Below are positions 33,701 to 46,831 of a stretch of 64,000 bases of DNA, in pieces; positions within the stretch are counted from its first letter, which is position 1; each line of letters starts with the position of its first letter. The stretch is taken from contig NC_066584.1 in the NCBI RefSeq assembly GCF_024323335.1, positions 427,204,319-427,268,318 of the forward strand, in the 5' to 3' direction. The translations under genes were made by a program, and so were the position numbers. The stretch comes from Lathyrus oleraceus (lineage: Eukaryota > Streptophyta > Magnoliopsida > Fabales > Fabaceae). The notes below the pieces were generated by a model, which saw only the letters and a list, made by a program, of their open reading frames with translations, made no database searches and was not told the origin of the DNA.

Positions 33701-36296
33701 CTTTGTTCTTATTTGATTAATATTGATTTTGATCAATTTTCATGTTCTGTTTTAAATTTTTCTCCTCCTTTGACCCTAGGCTTTGGCCTAAGGGTTTACT
33801 TCTCACATTTGAGTTTGATTTTCAGGTTGAAGAAGCAATTGCTTTAAGGAGATTAATTCAAGTTGGTTGAGTTTGGTTTATTTGATTGTTATGAACTAAC
33901 TTGGTTTATTTTGTAGGATGCTATCTCATTTGCTTTGAGTTTGTGCTTTGCACATGTGATTGATTGTGTTGACTGTTGGTTCTTATCTTGTCTGTTTTGA
34001 CTTTGTGATTGGTATACTGATTATATTTGATTGATTTCAGGTACCTTAGTTGCTATAGTTCCTTTGTGAACTTGCTATTGCTTTGCTTGATAGCTTAAGC
34101 ATTGAGGTAGAATCTCTTGTCTCCATGTAGTCTAGAAGACCTGGCTTGTTACTTAGTCAGGCACCTGTCTGAAGTCCTCCTTAAGAGGCAATGTTTGTGA
34201 TTGTTTATCTTTGTCCCCAAGCAGGTAAAGTCCTTTTGATAAGGCAATTGGTAGACAGAAGAGATATGTAGCCTATCTCCTACTATTTTGTGTGTCACTC
34301 ACCTTGCTCACACCACATGTGTTGATGCATAGTGAGTAAAAGCCCAAGATCTATCGAGTCATTAACTTGTGGAGAGAGTTCCAACTTTCCGAACTCCCAC
34401 ACTTTCTGATATTCAATGCTCTCCCTGACCAGGGATAAGAGCAATGAGGCACACCCCTCATATCCTCTCATCTGCTTCACCTTGGCTCTCAATGTCAAGG
34501 TTAAGAGCAACACTTACCCCGTTCCAGTTGACTTTAAAAGTCTAACCCTTTGCATGAGCCAAAATTGTGTGTATATAGAGTGTGCTAAATGACTTTGTTT
34601 GATTACTTCATCTGTACATGTTTGCTTGCATACTTTTGTGCATTTATCATCATTAATGGTTCATTATTGCATGACCATCATTTCATATCTTTGTGATTTG
34701 TTTGAATTTGCCCATTGAGGAATCAGCTATAAGTCCATCCTTTGGCCTCTGTTCCTATGATTTGGAAGGGATTGAGTGTAAGACCATTTCATTGGTCACT
34801 CATGTCCTCTTTGCTTAATGCTTGTGTTTGATTGTTGTATGTGAGGATGTAATTGTAAGACCATGTTGTTGGCATTTGTATTCCTATGATCATTTGTTGG
34901 AGATTAGAGTAAGCCCAGATAGATTGGCATCTGACATCCATCTTTTTGTTTGTGTTTGCTATGTGAGGATGCAATTGTAAGACCATGTTGTTGGCATTTG
35001 CACTCCTATGATCATCCTTTGGAGGTTGGTATAAGTCCAGATAGATTGGCATCTGACATCCGTGTTTTGATTCTTTGGAGATTGGTATAAGTCCAGTTGA
35101 TTGGCATCCGATATCCACCCTTTTGTTTTGTTTTGCTTTGTGAGATTGGAGTAAGTCCATTTATTGGCTTCCAGTATCATTGCTTTGTTTTAGGAGATTG
35201 GTGTAAACCCATTTATTGGTATCCGGTATCCGCTTTTGTTTGTGAGATTGGTATAAGTCCATTGATGGCATCCGGTATCACCTTGCTTTTTATTTGCTTG
35301 CTTGTTTTGTTGCCTTATTCATAAGGACACACTTGAATCATCTTCTATATGATCTCAAGAGGTGAACCTCTCTAGGAAGTTTTACACTCCTCCATCCACA
35401 TCCTTTTTGTTTCAAAACCCCTTTTCACTTGTTGATTTTTAAAACTTGTAAATGCATGTTGTGCAAACATTCTCATCTCTTTTCAAATTAGAAACTTGGA
35501 CCTTAAGTCCTTGACTTTTCAAACTTCACCTTTCATAACACTTCTTTGAATTAAATCTTAATCATACCTTGACCATATTTTGTGAATACTCATAATCAAT
35601 TAACTTCACCCATTCAATTGTTTTGGCTATGTCCATTGTTAATATGTTTTCATACATTAGCCGTAGGTTTCAATTACCATAGTGGTTGATGTAAATCTTA
35701 CCTTATCCGTAGCGAGTTGATTATAAGTCTTCCATACTTATTATAGGGTTAACCCCTCACTAGTATGTTGAAGTCGTCCTCGCATGGTGGATTGTTGATT
35801 CAGGTTGAGTTTTCTCCCATTGGTAATGAAAAGCCTTAATGCTTGTGTTTTAAAATGAACTCACAAATTTTTGGAAATCTTTTAGCCGAACTACGGCGTT
35901 TTGATCCTTTACCTTTGTATGGAAAGGTACGTAGGCAACGGGTTCATCCGTTCAAACACAAAAATAATAAAAATGTACATTCTTTTCTCATCATCCCATT
36001 CATGTTTGCACAATATGTCATAAACAAATAAACATTTTTATACAACAAGTGTGAAAAGGGCTCCCTAGGAGTACCTAGGACGTGATGGGTGCCTAACACC
36101 TTCCCATTGCGTAATTTACCCCTTACCCAGATTCTCTGATCTTTTCATTAGTTTTCTATGAGTAAAACTTCTTAGGCTTTTGTTCGCTTTTTATCCAATC
36201 CTTAGGATAAATAAAAGTGCGGTGGCGACTCGATTCTTTGTATACATTGCTTATGGTTTAACCAATAAATCATATAGCGACGAATACACCGCTACA
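30727..36296 (+). repeat. E2 3' LTR (5,570 bp)
   Basis: TG...CA ends with TGTAAGACCCC and CCGCTACA, followed by CACAT target duplication and E1 RT. It contains the TATTTAAAC promoter-like box (31863-31871), the conserved perfect hairpin (32640-32674) and the tandem array (about 34905-35285). It is the only full-length LTR of this subfamily here, retaining 868 bp (about 33915-34782) lost from the solo copy. Small frames inside are not supported as genes. Confidence 0.92.
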
Positions 36297-39184
36297 CACA
36301 TATTGATTTGTTGGTAGATAATACAGCTAAATTCAATGTCTTCTCATTTATGGACGGATTTTCTGGATATAATCAAATCAAGATGGCACCCGAGGATATG
36401 GAGAAGACAACATTCATCACACCTTGGGGAACATTCTGTTATCGAGTGATGCCCTTAGGTTTGAAGAACGCCGGAGCCATGTATCAACGAGCTATGACTA
36501 TATTATTTCATGATATGAAGCATAAGGAGATCGAGGTATATGTTGATGATATGATTGCAAAGTCAAGAAAGGAAGTTGAACATGTAGAACACTTGTTGAA
36601 GCTTTTTCAGCGTTTAAGGAAGTATAAGCTTCGTCTGAATCCTAACAAGTGTACATTTGGAGTCCGTTCCGGCAAGTTATTGGGCTTTATCGTTAGCGAA
36701 AGAGGTGTTGAGGTTGATCCTGCAAAGGTCAAAGCAATACTTGAGATGCCTGCGCCCAAAACTGAGAAGCAAGTTCGAGGGTTTCTTGGCCGCTTGAATT
36801 ATATTTCCAGGTTCATATCCCACATGACTGCCACATGCGCACCAATATTCAAGCTCCTCCGGAAAGATCAGTCTCCTGATTGGACCGAGGATTGCCAAAA
36901 GGCTTTTGACAACATTAAAGAGTATTTGTCTGAACCTCCAATTCTGTCCCCGCCTGTGGAAGGGAGACCGTTGATTATGTATCTGACAGTTCTTGAAGAC
37001 TCAATGGGTTGTGTCTTGGGTCAGCAAGATGAATCAGGGAAGAAAGAATATGCTATCTACTACCTGAGTAAGAAGTTCACTGATTGTGAGTCTCGATACT
37101 CAATGCTTGAAAAAACATGTTGTCCTTTGGCTTGGGCTGCTAAGCGCTTACACCAGTATATGTTGAATCATACGACTTGGTTGATATCCAAAATGGATCC
37201 AATCAAGTATATCTTTGAGAAGCCTGCTTTAACTGGAAGGATTGCCCGTTGGCAGATGTTGTTATTTGAGTATGATATTGAGTATCGGGCGCAAAAGGCC
37301 ATTAAAGGTAGTATTTTGGCAGACCACTTGGCACATCAACCGATCGAGGATTATCAGTCAATTCAGTATGACTTCCTAGATGAGGAGATTCTGTATTTGA
37401 AAATGAAAGATTGCGATGAGCCTACGCTCGATGAAGGGCCAAAACCTGGTTCCAGATGGAGTATGGTGTTTGATGGCGCTGTAAATCAATATGGAAATGG
37501 TATTAGGGCAGTGATTATTACTCCTCAGGGCACACATTTTCCGTTCACAGCAAGGATAACTTTCAAATGCACGAATAATATGGCTGAATATGAGGCATGT
37601 ATCATGGGATTGGAAGAATGTATTGATCTTAGGATCAAACATCTTGATGTTTATGGTGATTCGGCATTCGTTGTTAATCAGATTAAGGGTGAGTGGGAAA
37701 TGAATCAGCCTGGCCTCATTCCATATAGGGATTATGCGAGGAGGATTTCAACGTTCTTTACTGAGGTTGACTTCCATCATATTCCTTGAGACGAGAATCG
37801 AATGGCAGACGCTCTCGCTACACTTGCTTCGATGATTGTGGTCAGACTTTGGAATGAAGTTCCCAATATCACTGTGATACGCTTGGACAGACCAGCTCAT
37901 GTATTTGCAGTAGAGGAGGTGCAAGATGATAAGCCGTGGTATTATGATATCAAGTGTTTTCTTCAGAGCCAGATTTACCTGCCTGGGGCATCTGTGAAAG
38001 ATATGAAGACTTTGAGGAGATTGTCAGGCAGTTTCTACCTCAATGGCGATGTGCTTTATAAGAGAAATTTTGACATGGTTCTGCTCAGATGCGTGGATAG
38101 ACACGAAGCAGACCTGTTAATGACTGAAGTCCATGAGGGTTCATTTGGTACTCATTCCAATGGACATGCTATGGCTAGAAAGATGTTGAGAGCAGACTAC
38201 TATTGGCTGACAATGGAGTCTGACTGCTGCAAATATGTGAAGAAATGCCATAAGTGTCAGATTTATGCGGACAAGATTCATATTCCTCCGACACTTTTGA
38301 ATGCGATTTCATCACCATGGACTTTCTCTATGTGGGGAATTGACATGATTGGCATGATAGAGCCAAAAGCGTCCAACGGTCACAGATTCATTCTCGTAGC
38401 AATTGATTACTTCACCAAATGGGTTGAAGCGGCATCGTATGCAAATGTGACCAGGCAGGTGGTCGTGAAATTTATCAAGAATCAACTCATATGTCGGTAT
38501 GGTGTGCCAGATAAGATCATTACTGATAATGGATCTAACTTGAACAACAAGATGATGAAAGAACTGTGTAGCGAGTTCAAGATAGCACATCATAACTCCT
38601 CTCCTTACAAACCCAAGATGAATGGGGCTGTTGAAGCTGCTAATAAGAATATCAAGAAAATTATCCAGAAGATGGTTGTTACGTACAAAGATTGGCATGA
38701 GATGCTGCCATTTGCTTTACATGGATATCGTACATCTGTCCGCACTTCAACAGGGGAAACCCCTTTCTCTCTTGTTTACGGCATGGAGGTTGTGCTCCCA
38801 GTAGAGGTGGAGATCCCATCAATGAGAGTCTTGATGGAAGCCAAGTTGACTGATGATGAATGGGTCCAGAGTCGTTATGACCAGCTGAATTTGATTGAAG
38901 AGAAGAGATTGACTGCCATATGCCACAGTCAATTATATCAGCAAAGGATGAAGAAAGCCTTTGATAAGAAGGTCAAGCCTCGTATGTTCTGAGAGGGTGA
39001 CCTTGTGCTCAAGAAAGTCTTGTCTTTCGCGCCCGATTCCAGGGGCAAGTGGACTCCAAACTATGAAGGTCCATATGTTGTCAAGAGAGCCTTTTTAGGC
39101 GGTGCTTTGATACTTACAACTATGGATGGGGAGGATTTCACTCATCCTGTGAATTCAGATGCAATCAAGAAATACTTCGCCTAA
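36297..39184 (+). pseudogene. E1 Pol copy B: RT C-half, two RNase H domains, integrase
   Basis: Near-duplicate of 11339-14226 with the same domain order and the same stop (38990-38992) at KPRMF. A private TGA at 37787-37789 (HIP-stop-DENRMADA) breaks the end of the second RNase H where copy A has CGA, a CpG-to-TpG change. In other places copy B keeps what looks like the ancestral residue (MDGFSGYNQ, EKTTFIT, ADALATLA) where copy A has changed. By eye the two copies differ at roughly 30 positions in 3.7 kb. Confidence 0.9.
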
Positions 39185-42035
39185 AGATAAAAACAGAATA
39201 GCTCGCTAAGTTGAAAACCCGAAAGGGCGACTTAGGCAAAAATGAGCATCTCGGTGGATTGAAAACCCAAAAGGGCGATCCAGGCAAAAGTTAGAGACAT
39301 AAAAAATAAATATGTATCCCGCTAGATTGATTACCTCACCCTGGGGAAATCTAGGCAAAAAATAGGGATTTGGCAAGTAACTGCATCCTGACAAAACTAT
39401 GTTCTACAAACTGTCATCCGTCAGAGATTCCCGCTCAGTCATCATCAACCAAAGCTTCAAATACATCGGATTCAGGGTTGGTGGAGAAATGGTCATTATG
39501 TTCAATGTAGCCATTTTTCCAATATATATCACCAATTTCAAAATTGTAAAGATCCATGGAGTCTTCCCATTTGCAGACTACCATTCCATCAAATAAATTT
39601 TGAGCCTTTATCCAATTATTTACGCTCTTATTTGTTCCTACTCAACAAATGTTTTGCATGTTTTAATTGAGAAATATCATTGTTTTAAATAATTAAACTA
39701 TTCATAACTAGTTTTTAAACAAAGTGAACATTCACAATGATGAAAGAATACAAGGATGTCTTCAGTGCTCTCCCAAAGATGGTATGATTCCCAACAGGGT
39801 AAGATGTTTGTTCATGTTCCTAGCATGATTGTATCCCCTTCCTCCGGAGCCTTTTGTGGTTTTCTCCCAAGCAGAATGGTTGATGAAGAAGTTTACCTTT
39901 CCTTCAGCAGAGTAGTTATCTTTCCTCCTCAGCAGATGTAGTCTCTTTGGTAGTGCAGTATATGTTGGTGACCTTGGAAGCTTCTGACTGGTGGTTGTTC
40001 CCCACAGAATGGCGTCTTCCTCTCCTCTAATGATTTCCCCAGTAGAGTTGCTTCTACAGAAGATTTCACCTGTGGGTTGATCCTGTTCCCTAGCAGTGGT
40101 CTTTGTCCCTGGCAGCGACTTTGCTTGATCCTTAACAGTTAGTCTTGTTCCCCTGCAGAGATTTTTGTTTCCTGGTATCTCTTGCCCCCAACAGATGGGA
40201 TGATCTCCACTGAGCCTGACTTTCTCTCTTGAGATGTAGTACCAGATGTTTACTCATTCGATCAGTGGACTTGTTTGCGTGGATATGTCTGTTCTGTCAG
40301 CATTCATCATACATAAACCACGCATATATGCATAGTTTTAACATTCAGATATTCATGTTGCATCCTTTCCCATATATCTTTGTTTGTTATCTTCTGCTAG
40401 TCGGTAATATATTCCCTAAGCAGATTATTTGTGTCTGATCTCTCCATGAAGAGTCAGCCCCATAAGCAGAAAATGTTTATCCCTTTTTGCATATTCCCCA
40501 CCGAGTTATGTCCTCGTGGATGGTGGTTGTTTCTGTTTCCTTCCAACACATATATTGGGATGGAACCACTCATTGAGTTATATCCTCATAGGGATGAGTC
40601 TTGTTTTATTGTGCATCTCTAGTTTGTTCCTAGATTTGGCTTCTGGAGATTATCCTTGCAGTTCCCCGTAGTTCGGATGAATGATTGCTCAATAACCAGT
40701 AATTATCCATCTTTTCCACGGCGGAGTCTGTGGTTTTCTACCCTCATACCGGTAGTTGTAAACCCTATTTTTATCCCCTTGGTAGAGTTAACCTTTTTGT
40801 TCATCCTAACTGATGACGGTTACTTTTCTGTGGTTTTCTACCTAGTATCTGGTAGATGTAATCCCCTTCTTGACGGTTATCATTATCCAAAATTCGGTCT
40901 TGATAGTCCTTCACCCCTTTTGAGTATGTCTCCCGGATCATTGCCTTTGTCAATGTATCCCCGGTGAGTCATCTTTCATTGGCCGTTTATTGGTAATGAT
41001 CGTTTCTCCTCTTGATTGGTCATCATTTTATACCTAGTTTTTGGTATTCCCGATATCCTTTCTTTTCAGTCGATTTATCCTTTATTAACCCAGTAACCGA
41101 TTATGGATAATCCTCCATGCGAGTATGTTATCTATGTTCTGACGATAATAGATAATATATCTCATGCACTCGTCGGTCGAAGTCTTTGTTCTTCCCCAGT
41201 CGAGTAAGATTCGTATCCCCTTCGCGGAGCCGAATGCCCATCCTGTAGTTGAATTTGCTGTTAGCCCTCTTTTGGATGATGAGTGTCCTGGGAATATTCC
41301 CCAATTCACGCCTTGGTCGGTCACCTATTATATGCCCAGTAACCGGTATCCCTGGTGTTCCTTCCTCTCTGCTCCCTATTATGACCTTTGTCCCCTGTGG
41401 AGTCAGATTTTCCTGAGTTGAAATATACCTTTTAGGTTTTCCTCAGATGATTTAGGATGTTTGATATCTCTCACCCTTATACCGGTCTTAGATATTCATT
41501 CCTCCCGAGCATGTTGTTCTTTCACCCTTATACCGGTGTTCGGATCACATGTCTCTTTCAGCTTATTATCCAGTAACCGGTAATACCTCGCCCTGGTATT
41601 TCCTCAGAGGAGTCCTGTATGGATGTTCCCCAGCGAGGCCCTTTAGTGGATTCTCCCCCGTTGTATTGGCATATTCCCCAATACGTGCACCTTTGAGTCA
41701 GCACATGTCTTTCCATTGATTTACTCTTTTGGAATTCAGCTCCCCAAGTTTTGAGTCATGCCCTACTCACGCAATTTATCCCTTTTTCTATCCCCATAAG
41801 AGTCCCAGAGCCTCTGTCCCATTGAGTGTGTTACTCATATGGATTGTCAGTTTCTCCGGATTTCTTTTCTCCTTTGTGGACACATATCCCCACGAAGTAT
41901 TACCCTTTTTGCATACATACATCTGCATCATGAGGTCTCTTAGGGACCAAAATTCGTCTCTTTGTTATTATTTAAGCCCATTCTACCTCGTCGAGACGAA
42001 GATTTTAACCTTCATATCTCCGGCTAGAATGACCT
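39185..42035 (+). other. E1 3' UTR copy B, complete; no gene
   Basis: Starts with the conserved Ogre block and continues with the same motif families as E2's UTR but shorter (2.9 kb versus 4.7 kb), including TCCCCAGTAGAGTTGCT at 40036-40052. The first 829 bp are duplicated at 14227-15055. Frames of 60-121 codons in this stretch have no recognisable product. Confidence 0.82.
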
Positions 42036-42049
42036 TAAATAAGGGCATC
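42036..42049 (+). promoter_or_regulatory. Polypurine tract of E1
   Basis: AAATAAGGGCATC directly precedes the E1 3' LTR start TGTAAGACCCCAATTTT. Confidence 0.75.
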
Positions 42050-45000
42050 TGTAAGACCCCAATTTTGGCCCTAAGATCCCTCATGACATCATAACATTGC
42101 ATTTGCAAGGCCTCAAGGATCATAAGCATCTTGGTTCCCCTTTCCTTTGGGTGGAACCTCTTGTGAGTGGTTTGAGATCACCAAGCATGCTTGAATTGTG
42201 TATCATTACTTTTCTCATTTTATTTACTAACCAAAAGCACAAAAATATGTCACTAACATTTTTTTTGTTTGTAGCTTGAGCAATCACAAGGCCAGGAGAA
42301 GATGAAAGCAAGCATGGTATTGGTTCCTAAAGCTCTCATGCATCAAATATGCCTCCCAAGTATATCAATTCATCATTTTGATCAAAACAAGTCAAGGGGT
42401 TTGAGGTTTGTTTCCCAAGGAAACCCTAATTCATCTGATCATCAACAATGCCTTGCTCATGAAGCAACCTCAACCCATGGTCAAATACCATCAAGGGAAG
42501 TTCTTTAATTCATCATTACATGCATATTTGAACTTATTTGAGTTCCCTCAATTATCAATTCATCAAGATATGAGTTTTTGACTTGAGAAGTTGATCAGTC
42601 AATTCATCTGACTATTCTGGAATACACTGAGACCTAACCTTTTATGTGTTGGTTAAATGGGGATGATCCCAAGAGAAACAAATTTATTAAGGATAATGTG
42701 AACAACTTTCGTGTTCATCAAAAATTTATTTGAATCTTGGAAGATCATCATCCATTCCAAGACATTATAGGTCATTTTGACTGAAACCCTAATTTTGGGT
42801 CAACTTCTCAAGAACATAACTCATTCATTTTTTATGATTTTGAGGTGGAACCAAATGCATTGGAAATCTTATTGTGTCTACTTAAAATGTTATGTTAAGA
42901 AAAATTTCAAAATCTCAAAATAAATACATGTGATAATGCAAAACATTATAGGTCACTTTGGGCCAAATGCATTGAAATGGAAAAAAGGTCCACCTTCAAG
43001 TGCCCATAACATCTTCATTAAAAATCCAAATGATGCAAAATTTAAGTCCAAATTGATTATCTTAAAAAGATCTACAACTTTCATTTTGAAGGTTTTATCA
43101 TTTGGAGCTTGCATCATTAAGAAAGAAGGGCTTGAACATTGGCCAAATTTGGAAACTTCATTCATGCATGTTTTGCACCCTACACTTTAAACTCAAAATG
43201 CACTAATTTCCAAGGCCCAATTGAAATTTTGATCAACATATCATTTGTTCCTTATGCAACAAGCTCTCTAACCAGTACTCACAAGGTGGCATTTGGAGTG
43301 TGGAAGCACCACTTTCGAAGGCATAAAGATTAAGTGCATTTTGTGAAATTCAATTCAAATTACCATGCATGAGCTGTTTACACTTCTTGTACACGTCCAT
43401 TTGCAAGTCACATGAACTCAGCAGGTCATTTCAGTCTTCATTGGGCCTTCCACATGATCACACAAGCCCATGCAATGCAAAATCCATTTGCCATGCACAC
43501 GAGTTAACTCATGCACTCAGCCCTTTCCAGCTATAAATACATGTGCTATGCTTCATAATTCTCCAACCTGAAGGCGCCTGAAATGCTGCAAGAGTGAATC
43601 CCTAACCATACCTAAGGAACATAGTTCATTTTTCTTCAAAAATTCAGATCTGAAATTCAATTACATTTGGTTGAATTTTCAGATCTAAAGTTCCTAGACC
43701 TTCATCATTTGATCTATTGAAGTTCTGTTTTGCAAAAGGAACCAAGGAAAGGGACTCAAATCTTCATAATCCAAAGGTTTTGATCAACTGTTTTTTACTT
43801 CGAATCTCCTTATACTTTGATCCATTGGCCTTGATATTGTGTTGTCTGAAGTCCTCTCTATAGAGGCATCATTATTGAGTGCTTAATTGTTGAAATAGAG
43901 CAAGTTCAGTTGAACATCACCAAACTTCCATCTCTGATTTCTCTCTTAATAGGAATCTAGAGTGGAAGTAAGTGGTATAAGAGTGATGTACATCACTTCA
44001 CCTTTCGAATGGTGCCTGGATCGTCCATTTTAATGAGCATTTGAATCTCTGCATTTTTTGACCTTCGCCGGAGCTCACCGGAGAAGACGGTGGCGCTGGC
44101 CACCGTCTCATTGCCAGATTGATTGTGAGCCATTGATCTCAATCTCCATATCTAATCTCCACGCTCCATTCTTATGACTTTTTTAAATACCACATGTAGT
44201 TGCATTGACCGTGGAACATGTTGGACGCGCGCCTCTGGATGCTTGGATCTGCCAGCTCAATTAATGAGCTCAGATTCAAGGGCTCACGCTTTTTTCCATT
44301 TTTTAATTCTGATTCTATTTTCTATTTCATTTTTTTAATTCCATTTTATTTCTAAAATCCATATCTCTCTTACTATTGGTCCAAAAAATATGGGACCAAT
44401 TGCATTATTTCTCTTTTAATTTCTAGTTTCTAAAAAATGATTTTTAATATTTTTATTTTACCATTTGCTATTTTTTAATAATTTTCTCTTTTCTGGTCAT
44501 TTTTAATTAATTTTAAATAGTTTCTGATATTCAAAAAATACAAAAATATTTTCCTAATCTCTTTGAATGATGATGGATCCATGAAAAATATTCTCATCAA
44601 TTTATTAATTAATTTGAGATTTATTTGAGATTTTAGTTCAATTAGGTTATTTTCATTCATTTTTAATTGATTAAAAATAGTTTTTGACCTTTAAAAATGC
44701 TGAAATTTTTTGTCAAACTTTGTTTGACCTTGTTGAACTTGGGATAATTCACTTGGACTTTTCAAATTTGATTTGAAGTGATTTTGAAGTTTGACCTTTC
44801 TTTAATATTTTAATTCAAGTTTATTTTCAAATATTAAAAATGCCAAAAATATTTTGTTTATTTCTTGACTTCCAATCTTCATCTCATTTTTTATTTTTAT
44901 GGTTTGACCTTGATCTTCCCTATATTCGGTCAACATTAATGGATTGGTACATTCCTTTTCATTTGATGCACTTTATTTTCTTCATTTTCATTATCCATCT

Positions 45001-46831
45001 TCTTCTTCTTCTTTTCTTTTTTTTGATCAATGAGTTAAAGGTTGATAAGTTAGCATTGATTAGGGAGGTTTAATCTTCCTTAATTCAAATCTAATTCATC
45101 TTGATCAAATGATCAAGTGAATGGCTTTGCATTAAGGATAGGTTGCCTTCTAAATCATGCAAAGGACTTAAACCAATACAGGATCATTTCTTTTCCTCTT
45201 TTTGGCATGGCAGGTTGTTGGAACTTGGTTCACTAATCAAGACTTCTAACTTGTGTTGTTGCCTACATTATTATTGACCGGCCTCAGATAGTTGTGACTT
45301 CTACATAAGTCCAATTACGATTGCTTAACATAGCGCTAAATTTGCCTTATGGCACACTAACTACTAACATTAACCATTAACAATTAACATTTACTTTTTG
45401 CTCTTTACCTTTATGCAATTTACTATTCTTGTACATATTATTCATTTGCTTTTTCCTTTGCTCATTTGAGCACATGTTTATGTTAATGCAATTTTCCTTT
45501 TGCTCACTTGAGCACATAATTGTGTATATATTATTGTGCTTGTGCTTTTGTTTTGATTGTTGTGGACCAAAATACAAAGAAATAGACAAATGGACTTAGT
45601 TTCTAGGACTTTCCCTATGCAAATTGGAGAAAAAAGATCTTGATGTGAAGATGGATTAGAAGGACCAAACCTCTAAACTCACTCTTGTCCATTCTTGATT
45701 TGTTTCATAAAACTTTTGATGTGTGTACTCTTGTGCTAGAGAATCCTATGAGAGCTCAAATTGAAGAACCATTGCCATGTTCATCCCAAGTGAAGGATAC
45801 AAGATGCATTGAGGATCTCTTAAGAGACTTGTTTGATTGTTGCTTGAGCTTACTATTTTTTTGCTTGCATATTCCAAAGGATGGGAGCTACTTGGATCAT
45901 CAATATGATCTTGCGTGTCTAGGACTTTAGCCATTCTTCTTCTTCCCTCCATTCTAACCCAAGCCAAAACTTTTTGTGCAAACATTTAACACTTCTTTTC
46001 AAACATTAGAAACCTAAGCCTTATGCTTTTGATTTTCAAACTTTCTTTTCATAACACTTATTTTGAATTGAATCTTTAAGTCAACTTTAACCATATTTTG
46101 TACATACTTTTCATTGGTAAATATAACCCATTCAAATGTCTTTTTGTGGCTTCAATGGCCATTCTCTTAAGCAAAACTTTTCATAACCTTTAGCTATTAG
46201 GTTTGAGTTATCCTTGAGGTAGATGTAATACTCACCTATATCCTTAGTGATGGACAATGAGTCTTCCATGCTTATTATAGGGTTAACCCCTCACTAGCAT
46301 GTTGAAGTTATCCTCACATGGTGGATTTGTGGTTTTTTTTTAGGTTGAGTTTTCTCCCTTGGATAACAAAAGACCTTAAGGCTTTTGGACCAATCAATTC
46401 ACCAACTCATTTTGAGATTTTTACCCAGAACTACGAGGTTTTGATCCTAATCTTTTTAAGATGCTACGTAGGCAATGGGTTTATCCATCCAAACACAAAA
46501 TGTAAATAAACTTGTATATTCTCTTCTCATCTCTTCAATCGTGTTTGCACCAATAAATTTTTCACAAAATACCAATCTTACAACAAGTATGAAAAGGGCT
46601 CCCTAGGAGTACCTAGGATGTTTTGGGTGCTTAAAACCTTCCTATTGCATAACCAACCCCCTTACCCCGATCTCTGACATTTTTACTAGTTTTTTATTCG
46701 ATAAAACTTTTAGGTTTTTGTTCGCTTTCTAACCATTCCTTTGGATAAATAGAAGTGTGGTGGCGACTCGACTTGTATGGTTTACCTTGGATTTAGTCAA
46801 TATCTCTAATGGTAACGATTACCCCGCTACA
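42050..46831 (+). repeat. E1 3' LTR (4,782 bp), a different Ogre subfamily from E2
   Basis: Starts TGTAAGACCCCAATTTTGGCCCTAAGAT-type sequence like E2 and ends CCCCGCTACA. The first ~100 bp and the last ~900 bp align with E2 LTRs; the middle does not by eye. A 10-bp hairpin (AGACGGTGGC, loop GCTG) lies at 44085-44108 in a G/C-rich patch. The 81-codon frame at 45685 and others have no coding signature. Confidence 0.88.
43533..43541 (+). promoter_or_regulatory. TATA box of the E1 LTR
   Basis: CTATAAATA about 1.48 kb into the LTR, followed about 30 bp later by CATAATTCTCCAACC, a plausible start region. It corresponds in position to the TATTTAAAC box of the E2 LTRs. Confidence 0.5.

Larger units (their letters stand above)
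15056..36296 (+). mobile_element. E2: Ogre-type Ty3-gypsy element with truncated 5' LTR, full body and 3' LTR
   Basis: Order: 5' LTR remnant, tRNA-Arg-type primer site, leader with paired hairpins, ORF1, gag, protease, intron-like gap, RT-RH-aRH-INT, repeat-rich 3' UTR, polypurine tract, 5.57-kb 3' LTR. ORF1 upstream of gag, the pro-RT intron, dual RNase H and very long LTRs together define Ogre (Tat lineage). Several stops and two frameshifts make this copy non-functional. The right flank is E1 RT, with CACAT at 36297. Confidence 0.93.
4895..46831 (+). mobile_element. E1: old Ogre-type (Tat lineage) Ty3-gypsy element, host of E0 and E2, right part duplicated
   Basis: E1 pieces in order are protease/RT N-half (4895-6635), RT C-half to 3' UTR copy A (11339-15055), the same region copy B complete to the LTR (36297-42049), and the 3' LTR (42050-46831). 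The left piece stops at codon LPH of RT and the right pieces resume at the next codon, with the insertion target CACAT duplicated. ORF1, gag and the 5' LTR lie beyond E0, left of the window. The right boundary flank starts GGTTC (46832-46836), the expected target duplication of E1 itself, and lies inside a caulimovirid-like reading frame. Confidence 0.86.

Noticed and set aside
11339..36296. Interpretation as two independent complete Ogre elements side by side
   Set aside because: Both downstream segments begin at the same CACAT/RT codon and share the same stop, so they are duplicates of one host element rather than separate insertions.
45685..45930. 81-codon plus frame inside the E1 LTR
   Set aside because: No recognisable motif, inside non-coding LTR, not conserved in E2 LTRs.
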